A stretch of DNA of 10,620 bases from Acidimicrobiales bacterium (GCA_030044045.1 JASHWO010000053.1:1-10620); one strand, 5' to 3'; positions 1-6,004 are shown, counted from the stretch's first letter. The notes: a model not told the origin generated them from the sequence alone. Made by a program: numbers and translations.

Positions 1-265
1 CGGGGACGCAGAGGACGGCCTGGCCGAGCGTGGTGGTGGCCGGGCCGAGCACTGCCTCCAGCGGGCCCGCCAGCCGGCGGGCGGCCTCCTCCAGGGCGGT
101 CGTCCCGGCGGCGAGCTCGGCACCGTCCACCTCGCCTACGAAGGCCAGGGTGACGTGCCAGCGGGCGGGAGCGGTCCAGCGCACGCCCGGCACGTCCGGC
201 CGGCGGGCGGCGGCCAGGACCGACCGCACCTCGGGCGGGGGCCAGATCCCGTAGAAGCACCGCAT
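1..265 (-). CDS. thpR: RNA 2',3'-cyclic phosphodiesterase (ThpR/LigT family), 5' part only
   Basis: The gene runs off the left edge, so only the first 88 residues are present. Family members hydrolyse 2',3'-cyclic phosphate ends of RNA and belong to the 2H phosphoesterase superfamily, which uses two HxT/S motifs. The first motif is visible as WHVTLAFVGE, with His37 and Thr39; the second would lie outside the window. The opening MRCFYGIWPPPEV matches the usual first strand and turn (MRLFVAIDLP-type), with unusual aromatic residues. The ATG at 265-263 is chosen because the family normally begins within a few residues of this strand. No good Shine-Dalgarno site sits at normal distance; a GGAGGG lies about 25 nt upstream. 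cinA is on the same strand 1.4 kb upstream, and a cinA-ligT-recA order is known in some bacteria such as Thermus, which fits. The family call is fairly sure; the exact biological substrate is not known. Confidence 0.85.
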   Translation of the reverse strand, partial: MRCFYGIWPPPEVRSVLAAARRPDVPGVRWTAPARWHVTLAFVGEVDGAELAAGTTALEEAARRLAGPLEAVLGPATTTLGQAVLCVP

Positions 266-490
266 CCGGCCAGTGTGGCGCGGTCGCCGGCGCCCTCCGG
301 CGAGCGCACGTGGCGGTGTGGCCAGGAGCTCCTCGGCCGGGAACGGCCGGTCGACACAGCCCCCTGCTAGACGTGTCGCCGGGCGACCAGCCTCGCCGCC
401 GGGCCACCGGCGGGGTCGTCCTCGTGCAGCGTCGACTGCCACCGCCCGGCGGTGGCGGCGGCAGTTGCGCCAGGAGCAGGTACGCACACG
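266..490. other. Non-coding gap between divergent genes
   Basis: This stretch separates thpR (leftward) from the small gene at 503 (rightward) and should hold both promoters. I see no convincing -35/-10 pair. The one structure visible is a short hairpin at 438-456, with GCCACCG pairing with CGGTGGC around a five-base loop. Open frames cross the region but look like GC-driven chance frames with arginine- and proline-rich translations. Confidence 0.5.
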
Positions 491-496
491 AGGAGG
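491..496 (+). promoter_or_regulatory. Shine-Dalgarno site fixing the start at 503
   Basis: A perfect AGGAGG lies six bases before the ATG at 503. An upstream in-frame ATG at 452 has no such site, so translation most likely begins at 503. Confidence 0.8.
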
Positions 497-502
497 CCGG
501 AC

Positions 503-913
503 ATGCCGGCGATGGGACGACCGGAGGAGACCGGAGACGACGAGGGGGCGACGGAGGAGCGCCTGGCAGCGCTGGAGCGGGCGGTCGGTGCCTTGGCCGA
601 CGAGGTGCGGACCCGTCGGCTGGTGGTGGTGGACGGCGACGGGGTGCCGAGGATCGTCGGCGAGCTGTCCCGCGGTACCGCCGAGCTGCGCCTGGAGGTA
701 CCGACCGGGGGCGCGGCGGCCAGCCCGTCGGTCGTGCTCTACGCCAGCCCGGCGCCGAGCGGGCCGGTGCCCGGGGACATGGGCCTCGGGCCCGCGGTGG
801 GCCTGCAGATCTGGGCGGACGGCGACGCCGTGGCCGAGCTCGATGCCTGGCCGGAGGAGCATGGTGCCTGGGGTGCCCATCTCCACCTGGAGCCGGCGGA
901 CGGGTCGGGCTGA
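503..913 (+). CDS. Small coiled-coil plus beta-domain protein, function unknown
   Basis: The product is 136 residues with no signal peptide and no membrane segment, so it is probably cytoplasmic. Residues 16-38 (TEERLAALERAVGALADEV) form a likely amphipathic helix or short coiled coil with leucine/alanine spacing. The rest looks beta-rich, with alternating hydrophobic strands: RRLVVVDGDGVPRIVGEL (39-55), TAELRLEVP, SVVLYASP, VGLQIWADGDAVAELDAW and AHLHLEP near the C-terminus. I do not recognise a named family. The layout of a coiled coil followed by VVVDxDGxxRIVGE-type repeats suggests a small oligomeric scaffold or sensor, but nothing catalytic is visible. The start at 503 is set by a perfect AGGAGG. 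A strong hairpin follows 17 nt after the stop, so the gene is probably transcribed alone, diverging from thpR. Third-position GC is high, as expected for a real gene. Confidence 0.7.
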   Translation: MPAMGRPEETGDDEGATEERLAALERAVGALADEVRTRRLVVVDGDGVPRIVGELSRGTAELRLEVPTGGAAASPSVVLYASPAPSGPVPGDMGLGPAVGLQIWADGDAVAELDAWPEEHGAWGAHLHLEPADGSG

Positions 914-930
914 GCACCCGGCGCCGCGGA

Positions 931-970
931 CCGGGCACGGCGCGGGGCGGCGGCCCCACGCCGTGCCCGG
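931..970 (+). terminator. Strong hairpin terminator after the gene at 503-913
   Basis: CCGGGCACGGCG (931-942) pairs perfectly with CGCCGTGCCCGG (959-970). After one C/A mismatch, GGGGC (944-948) pairs with GCCCC (953-957) around a four-base loop. The total is 17 base pairs in 40 nt, starting 17 nt after the stop. There is no T-run, as is common for terminators in high-GC actinobacteria. It also shields the Xre genes downstream from read-through. Confidence 0.7.
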
Positions 971-1011
971 ATGGCGCGCGATCGGGGGAGGACGCCAGAA
1001 GCCGTGGAGAT

Positions 1012-1062
1012 GCTACGTATCAGTCTGTCGACGTATGGATAGCGCTACGTCAAAGTGTCGAC
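1012..1062 (+). promoter_or_regulatory. Operator/promoter of the first Xre regulator
   Basis: The block opens with GCTACGTATCAGTC (1012-1025) followed by TGTCGAC (1026-1032). A shortened copy, GCTACGT-N5-TGTCGAC, lies at 1044-1062, starting 32 nt (about three helical turns) further on. GTCGAC at 1027-1032 could act as -35 (compare TTGAC), with CAAAGT at 1051-1056 as -10 across an 18-nt spacer. This would place the transcript start at or next to the ATG at 1063, giving a leaderless mRNA, consistent with no Shine-Dalgarno site upstream. The first copy would then sit just upstream of -35 (activation position) and the second over -10 (repression position). The repeats are seen; the promoter model is inferred. 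The same block recurs at 1364-1415. Confidence 0.6.
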
Positions 1063-1362
1063 ATGGAAGGAGTCCTACAGCGGAACTTCGGCGCCAATCT
1101 GAAGGCGGTACGTGCGGCGCGGGGGATCTCCCAGGCGGTGCTCTCCGAGCAACTCGGCTTCCACCGCACCTACGTGGGCTCGCTGGAGCGGGGAGAGCGG
1201 AACAGCGCGTTGCGCACCGTCGAGCGTCTGGCCGACGCGCTCGGGGTGGCGTCGCTCGACCTGTTGCGCCCGCCGGCCGAGCCGGCGCCCGACCGGCAGC
1301 CACCGGCGGCGTCACGCGACCGACCACGGTCACACCGGAGCCGTACGTCGGCGCGTCCGTGA
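1063..1362 (+). CDS. Xre-type helix-turn-helix regulator, C-protein-like (copy 1)
   Basis: A 99-residue DNA-binding protein. Residues 8-70 form a complete five-helix HTH_3/Xre domain: FGANLKAVRAARGISQ (helix 1 and start of the HTH), AVLSEQLGFHRTYVGSLERG (turn and recognition helix, about residues 25-44), then RTVERLADALGVASLDLL. The HRTYxGxLERGERN signature resembles small Xre regulators and the controller proteins of type II restriction-modification systems. Residues 71-99 are a basic, proline/arginine-rich tail (many P, R and S) absent from its paralogue at 1416. The start at ATG 1063 is chosen by alignment with that paralogue, both reading MEGxLQR. There is no ribosome site upstream; AAGGAG lies inside codons 2-4, so translation may be leaderless. 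Copies 1 and 2 share about 39 of their first 69 residues. The target is probably its own promoter and that of the paralogue. No restriction or methylase gene is nearby, so a solitary or repurposed regulator is likely. Confidence 0.85.
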   Translation: MEGVLQRNFGANLKAVRAARGISQAVLSEQLGFHRTYVGSLERGERNSALRTVERLADALGVASLDLLRPPAEPAPDRQPPAASRDRPRSHRSRTSARP

Positions 1363-1363
1363 C

Positions 1364-1415
1364 GCTACGTATCAGTCGGTAGACCGGCCAGTAGCGATCG
1401 ATCATCGTGTGGCGG
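1364..1415 (+). promoter_or_regulatory. Operator/promoter of the second Xre regulator
   Basis: GCTACGTATCAGTC (1364-1377) is identical to 1012-1025 and is followed by GGTAGAC in place of TGTCGAC, so 19 of 21 bases match. A GTAGC at 1391-1395 forms an inverted mate to the opening GCTAC across 32 nt; the first block has ATAGC at the same spacing (1039-1043). A GTAGAC (1379-1384) and CATCGT (1403-1408) pair reproduces the -35/-10 layout with the same 18-nt spacer. The repeat begins 52 nt before the ATG at 1416, against 51 nt in the first block. Repeats and spacing are seen; function is inferred. Confidence 0.6.
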
Positions 1416-1640
1416 ATGGAAGGTGACCTTCAACGCCAGCTCGGGCTGAGTCTCCGGGCGCGTCGCCTGGAGGCGGGCATGAGCCAGGAGACGTTCGCCG
1501 ACGTCCTGGAGGTGCACCGCACCTACATGGGCGGCCTGGAGCGGGGCGAGCGTAACGTGACGCTCCGCACCATCGAGCGTCTGGCCGAGCGGCTGGGCGT
1601 CGACCCCGTCGAGCTGTTGCGCGGCCCGCTGGGTCGCTGA
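1416..1640 (+). CDS. Xre-type helix-turn-helix regulator, C-protein-like (copy 2)
   Basis: A 74-residue protein that is almost nothing but an Xre domain: LGLSLRARRLEAGMSQ, then ETFADVLEVHRTYMGGLERGERN with the recognition helix near residues 34-44, then LRTIERLAERLGVDPVELL. It is paralogous to the gene at 1063, with about 57% identity over 69 residues and the strongest match in the recognition helix region (HRTY and LERGERN identical). Both copies therefore probably read the same or overlapping operators. At 74 residues it is in the size range of restriction-modification C proteins. An in-frame GTG at 1407 would add MWR, but alignment with copy 1 supports ATG 1416. It ends 8 nt from the end of cinA, which is convergent, and no terminator lies in that gap. 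Confidence 0.85.
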   Translation: MEGDLQRQLGLSLRARRLEAGMSQETFADVLEVHRTYMGGLERGERNVTLRTIERLAERLGVDPVELLRGPLGR

Positions 1641-1648
1641 ACGGCGGC

Positions 1649-2932
1649 TCAGCCGTTGGCGCCGAGCAGGGCACGGCGCAGGAGGTCGAGCGCCGAGATC
1701 GCCGCGTACTGCCGGATCCGGGGCCGGTCCCCCGGTAGGTGGAAGGCCCGGGTGGCCACCTCGACCCCGGGGAGGGCCAGCCCCACGTGCACGGTCCCGA
1801 CGGCCGTCCCCTCCTGCTCGTCGGGCCCGGCCACCCCGGTGATGCCCAGCCCCACGTCGGCATCGAGCACTTGCCGGGCGCCCTCGGCCATGGCCGCTGC
1901 CGCGGCAGCGGTCACCACCGGGCCCCCGGGAAGGCCCAGGACGGTGAACTTCACCGCCGAGTCGTAGGCCACCACCCCGCCGCGGAACCACCGACTGGCG
2001 CCAGGGACGTCCACCAGCCGGGAGGCGATCAGCCCCCCGGTGAGCGACTCGGCCACCCCCAGCGAAAGGTGCCGGCCGGCGAGCAGCCCGGCCACTGCCT
2101 GCTCCATGGTCTCGTCGTCCACGCCGAAGACCACGTCGCCCACCCGCTCGGCCAGCACGGCGCGGACCACCTTCTCCTCGGCGTCGAGCTGGGCGGCCGC
2201 CGCCGCGGCGTCGGGTGCTCGCACGGTGAGCCGCACCTTGATGCCCTCGATGCCGCTGGCCAGGAAGGCGATGGTGGCCGCCGACCGACCGCCCCCGCCG
2301 GCTCCGGTGTCGAGCGCGGCGACGCGGTCCTCCAGGGCCTCGGCCAGCGCCGACTCGCTGCTGCCCCAGGTTCGCAAGACCCGGCTGGCGATGACCGCCT
2401 CCTCGCCGGCGTCGGCCAGGCGCCGGCGGAGGTCGGGGAGGATGCCCCGCTGGTACATCTCGGCCATCTCGTGGGGCACGCCCGGGACGGCGTAGACAAC
2501 CTGGTCCCCCAACGAGCAGATCAACCCTGGTGCCGTCCCCCGCACCTGCTCGATCACCGAGGCCCTGGCAGGTACGTCGGCCTGGCGGGCGTTGTTGGCC
2601 GGCATCTGGCGACCCCGCTCGGCGAACAGGCCGGCGATGCGGGCCACCATGGCCTGGTCGCGCACCAGCGGCACGCCCATGACCTCGGCGATGGCCTCCC
2701 GGGTGATGTCGTCCTGGGTCGGTCCGAGCCCGCCGCAGACGATCACCGCGTCGCTGCGGGCCAGGGCCGTCCGCAGGGCCAGCACGATACGGTCCCGGTT
2801 GTCGCCCACCACCTGGTGGAAGTGCGAGTCCACTCCGGCGGCGGCCAGCTGCTCGCCCAGCCAGGCGCCGTTGGTGTCGGCGATCTGGCCGAGCAGGAGC
2901 TCGGTGCCGACGGCGACGACCTCGACCCTCAC
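1649..2932 (-). CDS. cinA: CinA family protein (competence/damage-inducible; NMN deamidase type)
   Basis: A 427-residue, full-length CinA. The N-terminal MoaB/MogA-like domain (about 1-170) opens with VEVVAVGTELLLGQIADTN and carries GGLGPTQDD at 67-75. The C-terminal PncC-like amidase domain (about 275-425) carries AESLTGG (294-300), the YDSAVKFTVLG segment (323-333) and GITGVAGPD (363-371). In characterised members the C-terminal domain removes the amide from nicotinamide mononucleotide and the N-terminal domain has ADP-ribose pyrophosphatase activity; that combined role in NAD salvage is family knowledge. An ATTGAGGGGG-type low-complexity segment (209-216, TGAGGGGR) links the halves. The start is a GTG that overlaps the pgsA stop by 4 bp (GTGA), giving coupled translation as the third gene of rimO-pgsA-cinA. 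The same frame stays open far upstream, but that part is antisense-like shadow of pgsA and rimO. Confidence 0.95.
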   Translation of the reverse strand: MRVEVVAVGTELLLGQIADTNGAWLGEQLAAAGVDSHFHQVVGDNRDRIVLALRTALARSDAVIVCGGLGPTQDDITREAIAEVMGVPLVRDQAMVARIAGLFAERGRQMPANNARQADVPARASVIEQVRGTAPGLICSLGDQVVYAVPGVPHEMAEMYQRGILPDLRRRLADAGEEAVIASRVLRTWGSSESALAEALEDRVAALDTGAGGGGRSAATIAFLASGIEGIKVRLTVRAPDAAAAAAQLDAEEKVVRAVLAERVGDVVFGVDDETMEQAVAGLLAGRHLSLGVAESLTGGLIASRLVDVPGASRWFRGGVVAYDSAVKFTVLGLPGGPVVTAAAAAAMAEGARQVLDADVGLGITGVAGPDEQEGTAVGTVHVGLALPGVEVATRAFHLPGDRPRIRQYAAISALDLLRRALLGANG

Positions 2933-3501
2933 CGCGCCGCCCGCCGCATGGCCGTGCGCCCGTCCCGCAGGTACTGCGCGCCGGTCACCAAGGTGAGGGC
3001 TGCCGCCAGCCAGACGGCGCCGAGCTGGAGGCCGTGCTGGTGGGCGAGGGGGGGCAGCAGGCAGGTAGCGATGGCCAGGTCCTGCACCAGGGTCTTGGCC
3101 TTGGCCGACGTGCGGGCCGGGATCGACACCCCCCGGCGGCCGGCCCAGGAGCGGTAGGCGCTCATGCCCACTTCGCGGGCGGCGATGAGCAGTACCGGCA
3201 CCCAGGGGAGATGGCCCTCGGCCGCCAGGGCGAAGAGGGCGCCCAGTACCACCGCCTTGTCGGCCAAGGGGTCGAGGAAGGCCCCGGAACGGGTGGTGCC
3301 CTGGCGTCGGGCCAGCCAGCCGTCCACCCCGTCGCTCCCCGCCACCAGCACCCCGACGGCCACGGTGAGCCAGGTGGCGCCCTGAACGAGGATGAGGGCC
3401 ACGAAGACCGGGGTGGCCAGCAGGCGAGCCGCGGTCAGGGCGTTGGCCGGCGTGGCCAGGGCCGACGGGCCGAAGGTGGGTCCCCGGACGGCGTCGGTCA
3501 C
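2929..3501 (-). CDS. pgsA: CDP-alcohol phosphatidyltransferase, PgsA type
   Basis: A 190-residue integral membrane enzyme. The family transfers a phosphatidyl group from CDP-diacylglycerol to an alcohol; the PgsA type uses glycerol-3-phosphate to make phosphatidylglycerol phosphate. The signature is complete: D57-x2-D60-G61-x2-A64-R65-x7-G73-x3-D77-x3-D81, within the family's 7-8 residue spacing. ARE (108-110) followed by GMSAYR fits the PgsA branch better than phosphatidylinositol phosphate synthase, but the alcohol substrate is not proven. Hydrophobic segments lie near 28-55, 84-93, 99-110, 142-152 and 160-175. The start is GTG, which overlaps the rimO stop by 4 bp; the stop overlaps the cinA start in the same way. 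This operon position next to cinA is common in actinobacteria. Confidence 0.9.
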   Translation of the reverse strand: MTDAVRGPTFGPSALATPANALTAARLLATPVFVALILVQGATWLTVAVGVLVAGSDGVDGWLARRQGTTRSGAFLDPLADKAVVLGALFALAAEGHLPWVPVLLIAAREVGMSAYRSWAGRRGVSIPARTSAKAKTLVQDLAIATCLLPPLAHQHGLQLGAVWLAAALTLVTGAQYLRDGRTAMRRAAR

Positions 3502-5027
3502 CGGGCCGCCCCGGCGCCCGCCGGGACCGGGACCCGGACCGGCTCAGCCACCAGGTCGGTGCCGAGCGAGGCGGTGACCACCACGTCGACGAGGGCGCCC
3601 ACCGCCAGCCCCTCGGGGACCCGGACCACCCCGTCGATCTCCGGCGCCTCGTGGACCGTGCGGGCCATGCCAGGCGCGTCGACCAGCACCTGGTGCTCCT
3701 GGCCGACCATGGCGTCGCGCCGGCGGGCGGTGATGCCGTCCTGCAGCTCGGCGCACTCCCGCAGCCGTTCCAGCGCCAGGCCCGGCGGGACCTGGTCCGG
3801 GAGTCCCACGGCGTGGGTACCCTCCTCCGGCGAGAAGGGAAAGAACCCCGCCCAGTCGAGCTGCGCCCGGCGCAGGAAGTCGAGCAGGGCGTCGTGGTCC
3901 TCCTCGGTCTCGCCGGGGTAGCCGAGGATGAACGAGGAGCGGAAGGTGGCGCCGGGCTCGACCTGCCGGATCTCGGCGATGCGGCGCAGGAAGCGCTCGC
4001 CGTCGCCCCAGCGCCGCATGCGGGCCAGCAGCGGGCGGGCAACGTGCTGGAGCGAGAGGTCGAAGTAGGGCACCCTCGTATCGAGGACGGCCGAGACCAG
4101 CTCGTCGGTCAGCCCCGAGGGGTAGAGGTAGAGCAGACGGGTGCGGGGCACCATGGCGGCCACGGCCCGGGTCAGGGCCACGATCGGCGCCGTGCCCCCG
4201 GCCCGGGCCCGCTGCCCGGTGCGGCGGTCCCGGCCGTAGGAGGCCAGGTCTTGGGCCACCAGGACCACCTCGCGCACCCCCGCGGTCGGGCTGCCGCGTC
4301 GGTGGGCCGGGGTGCTGCCGGGCCCGACGGCCAGGACGGCCACCTCCCGCAGGACGTCCTCGGGCGAACGCGACCGCTGGCGGCCCCGGAAGGACGGGAT
4401 GGCGCAGAAGCCGCAGATGCGGTCGCAGCCCTCGGCCACTTTCACGTAGGCCCAGGGGGCCCCGGTCGGCGGCCGGTCCAGCTCCAGCAGGTCGAAGGAG
4501 GGGACGGTCGCCGCTGCCGGCGTCGTTGTCGCCACCGCCTGGGCGTGGTCCGCCGCGCCGGCGCTCCGGCTGGTGCCGTCGGTCCGTTCCCGGCGGTGGG
4601 GGGCCGTCCCCAGGGAGACCGGCACCGGACCGGTCGGCGATCCGGCCGGGGTGACGCCTCCCGGCGAGGCGGGCTCGACAGGGCGGCCGTCCCGCTCCGG
4701 CGGGGCGAGCTCGGCGCCGAACCCGGCCACCAGGTCCACCTCGGGCAGCGCCGCCGCCAGCTCCGGGCCGTAGCGTTCGGCCAGGCAGCCGGTCACCACC
4801 AGGCGGGCGTCCGGCCGGCGGGCCTCCGCCAAGTCGAGCACGGTGTCGATCGACTCCTGGCGGGCCGCCTCGATGAAGGCGCAGGTGTTGACCACCACCA
4901 GATCGGCCGCCTCCGGCCCGGCGGCGGGCTGGTAGCCCCGGGCGGCCAGGAGCCCGGCGAGCTTGTCCGAGTCGACCTGGTTCTTCGGGCACCCGAGGGT
5001 CTGCAGCCAGTACCGCTCCTTGCCCAT
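3498..5027 (-). CDS. rimO: Ribosomal protein S12 methylthiotransferase RimO
   Basis: A 509-residue radical-SAM enzyme that adds a methylthio group to a conserved aspartate of ribosomal protein S12, using S-adenosylmethionine and two Fe-S clusters. Domains in order: UPF0004 (1-105) with cluster ligands C13, C49 and C81, where TLGCPKNQVDS marks RimO rather than MiaB (GCQMN); radical SAM (about 185-420) with C201, C205 and C208 in EGCDRICGFC; and a C-terminal TRAM domain with the RimO-typical EAPEIDG. SLQH, FILGYPGETEEDH and FFPFSPEEGT are family blocks. It is longer than the usual roughly 440 residues because of a proline/alanine/threonine-rich insert at about 111-175 and a smaller one near 236-248. 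The ATG at 5027 has a GGGAGAGGG site seven bases upstream. It is the first gene of the coupled operon with pgsA and cinA. Confidence 0.95.
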   Translation of the reverse strand: MGKERYWLQTLGCPKNQVDSDKLAGLLAARGYQPAAGPEAADLVVVNTCAFIEAARQESIDTVLDLAEARRPDARLVVTGCLAERYGPELAAALPEVDLVAGFGAELAPPERDGRPVEPASPGGVTPAGSPTGPVPVSLGTAPHRRERTDGTSRSAGAADHAQAVATTTPAAATVPSFDLLELDRPPTGAPWAYVKVAEGCDRICGFCAIPSFRGRQRSRSPEDVLREVAVLAVGPGSTPAHRRGSPTAGVREVVLVAQDLASYGRDRRTGQRARAGGTAPIVALTRAVAAMVPRTRLLYLYPSGLTDELVSAVLDTRVPYFDLSLQHVARPLLARMRRWGDGERFLRRIAEIRQVEPGATFRSSFILGYPGETEEDHDALLDFLRRAQLDWAGFFPFSPEEGTHAVGLPDQVPPGLALERLRECAELQDGITARRRDAMVGQEHQVLVDAPGMARTVHEAPEIDGVVRVPEGLAVGALVDVVVTASLGTDLVAEPVRVPVPAGAGAAR

Positions 5028-5157
5028 GCGACGCCCTCTCCCGTGTTGCCGTGCCGTTGTGCCGGCGGCACCCCGGGGCGCGCCGGCCGCCGATCACCGT
5101 CCGGCGGCCACCCCGCCGGTGGCGGCGGTGCCGGCGACCGGTCCACCGGCCGGTCCG

Positions 5158-5246
5158 CGGAGAGGGAGGGATTTGAACCCTCGGACCGGGTTCCCCCAGT
5201 CAACTCATTAGCAGTGAGTCCGATTCGGCCGCTCTCGCACCTCTCC
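5158..5246 (-). tRNA. tRNA-Ser, anticodon GCT (reads AGC/AGU)
   Basis: The acceptor stem GGAGAGG pairs with CCTCTCC (5159-5165). The discriminator is G at 5158, as expected for serine. The T-arm is GAGGG-TTCAAAT-CCCTC; the anticodon stem is ACTCA-CTGCTAA-TGAGT with the anticodon at 5210-5212. A long variable arm (about 5183-5200) confirms the serine class. The length is 89 nt. CCA is not encoded: the genome reads CGG after the discriminator, unlike the lysine tRNA at the other end of the window. It is transcribed toward rimO, with its 3' end 131 nt before the rimO start. Confidence 0.95.
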
Positions 5247-5506
5247 TGGTGACCCCGGTCGTCGCCCGGCCCGTGCCCGGGCCGCCGCCACGGGTACCGG
5301 CCAGAACGACCACCGGGGTCGGCTCAAGGGTACCGGATGGGGTCATACTCCCCGGACCGCCGCTGTGACGCTCCCGGAGACCGCCGCGGCCGCCGGCCGC
5401 CCCGGCTCCCGCCGCGATGCCGCCCGCGGCACGCCCGATCGCCACGTGCAGTCCAGGAACATATCTGACCTAGTGTCTGCGAAAAGATGTTTTGTTTCGG
5501 TGCCCC

Positions 5507-5535
5507 TTGACACCCCGGGCAATTCGGAGTGTGAT
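5507..5535 (+). promoter_or_regulatory. Promoter-like site, TTGACA-N17-TGTGAT
   Basis: A perfect TTGACA at 5507-5512 is followed after exactly 17 bases by TGTGAT (5530-5535), which fits the loose TANNNT/TATAAT -10 pattern at four positions. It lies in the most AT-rich patch of the window. The next gene start on this strand is 475 nt away, so it may drive a long leader or a small RNA. It is judged by eye only. Confidence 0.4.
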
Positions 5536-5538
5536 GAA

Positions 5539-5603
5539 GGCAACCCCGTTGGAGACCCAACCGGCGTGAGGGGGCGAGGCAAAGGGGGCTCAGTGGGCTT
5601 GCC
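5539..5603 (+). ncRNA. Possible structured RNA with a closing stem and two inner hairpins
   Basis: GGCAA-C-CCC (5539-5547) pairs with GGG-C-TTGCC (5595-5603), leaving one C/C mismatch. Immediately inside, GTTGG (5548-5552) pairs with CCAAC (5557-5561) around AGAC, and TGAG (5567-5570) pairs with CTCA (5589-5592) around a purine-rich loop. This three-way layout resembles a small riboswitch-like or sRNA fold, but I match it to no known class. A caution: the promoter at 5507-5535 would start transcription near 5541-5543 and lose the first bases of the closing stem, so the two do not fit together fully. Confidence 0.25.
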
Positions 5604-5614
5604 AGCTGATCCTG

Positions 5615-5635
5615 GGCCGCGGTGACCACGCGGCC
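5615..5635 (+). terminator. Hairpin, possible terminator
   Basis: GGCCGCG (5615-5621) pairs with CGCGGCC (5629-5635) around the seven-base loop GTGACCA. There is no T-run. It lies 12 nt after the possible RNA fold and could end a short transcript, but in this GC content such hairpins also arise by chance. Confidence 0.3.
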
Positions 5636-5889
5636 ATGACGTAGGGCCGGGCCTCACGGGTCGTCCGCCGACCAGCGTCTGGCGGGCCCGGCACCAGACC
5701 GTTCCCCAGGACGCACCAACCGCGTCCACGGTGAGCGCAGGAGGGGGATCGCAGGCCGGCGGTCGTCGGACAAGAGACGGCCGCCGGGCCGTAGTCACGC
5801 GGCGCCCACGGACGGGTCGTCGCGCCGGGCTGCCGCGGCACACGGGAGTGTCCGCGCCAAGCGAGCAGCGTCCATCGACCGGTCGTCCG

Positions 5890-5903
5890 GCCCCTGCAGG
5901 GGC
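5890..5903. promoter_or_regulatory. 14-nt perfect palindrome GCCCCTGCAGGGGC
   Basis: A perfect palindrome centred 114 nt before the GTG start of the TetR-family gene. TetR-family genes often carry a palindromic operator at this kind of position, so it is a candidate autoregulatory site. It could be chance, as it is made mostly of G and C. Confidence 0.3.
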
Positions 5904-5995
5904 TCTGCAGCGAGCGGCCACGTGGACCGAATGCGTCAGCGGCCGGTCACGGCACCGGTCGACGCGGTCGGAGCGGGCGGGGGCCGTTCCAGCCA

Positions 5996-6004
5996 GGGAG
6001 GAGG
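5996..6004 (+). promoter_or_regulatory. Shine-Dalgarno site fixing the GTG start at 6011
   Basis: GGGAGGAGG lies six bases before GTG 6011. It argues that the long low-complexity N-terminus of the downstream protein is really translated, rather than starting at ATG 6275. Confidence 0.7.

Noticed and set aside
273..1382. Long plus-strand frames across 273-1382 and 310-1362
   Set aside because: The first overlaps the real genes in another frame. The second contains the first Xre gene only from 1063; everything before it is arginine/glycine-rich and crosses the terminator hairpin and the 503-913 gene.
1739..3157. A 472-codon open frame on the plus strand
   Set aside because: Antisense to cinA and pgsA, with a histidine/glycine/aspartate-rich translation typical of reversed GC-rich codons.
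2933..4042. N-terminal extension of cinA to a 797-codon frame, as if fused to another protein
   Set aside because: CinA homology begins exactly at the GTG that overlaps the pgsA stop. The upstream part is an out-of-frame reading of pgsA and rimO.
3651..5252. A 533-codon open frame on the plus strand
   Set aside because: It is antisense to rimO and even reads through the serine tRNA. The rimO frame has all expected motifs, and this frame has none.
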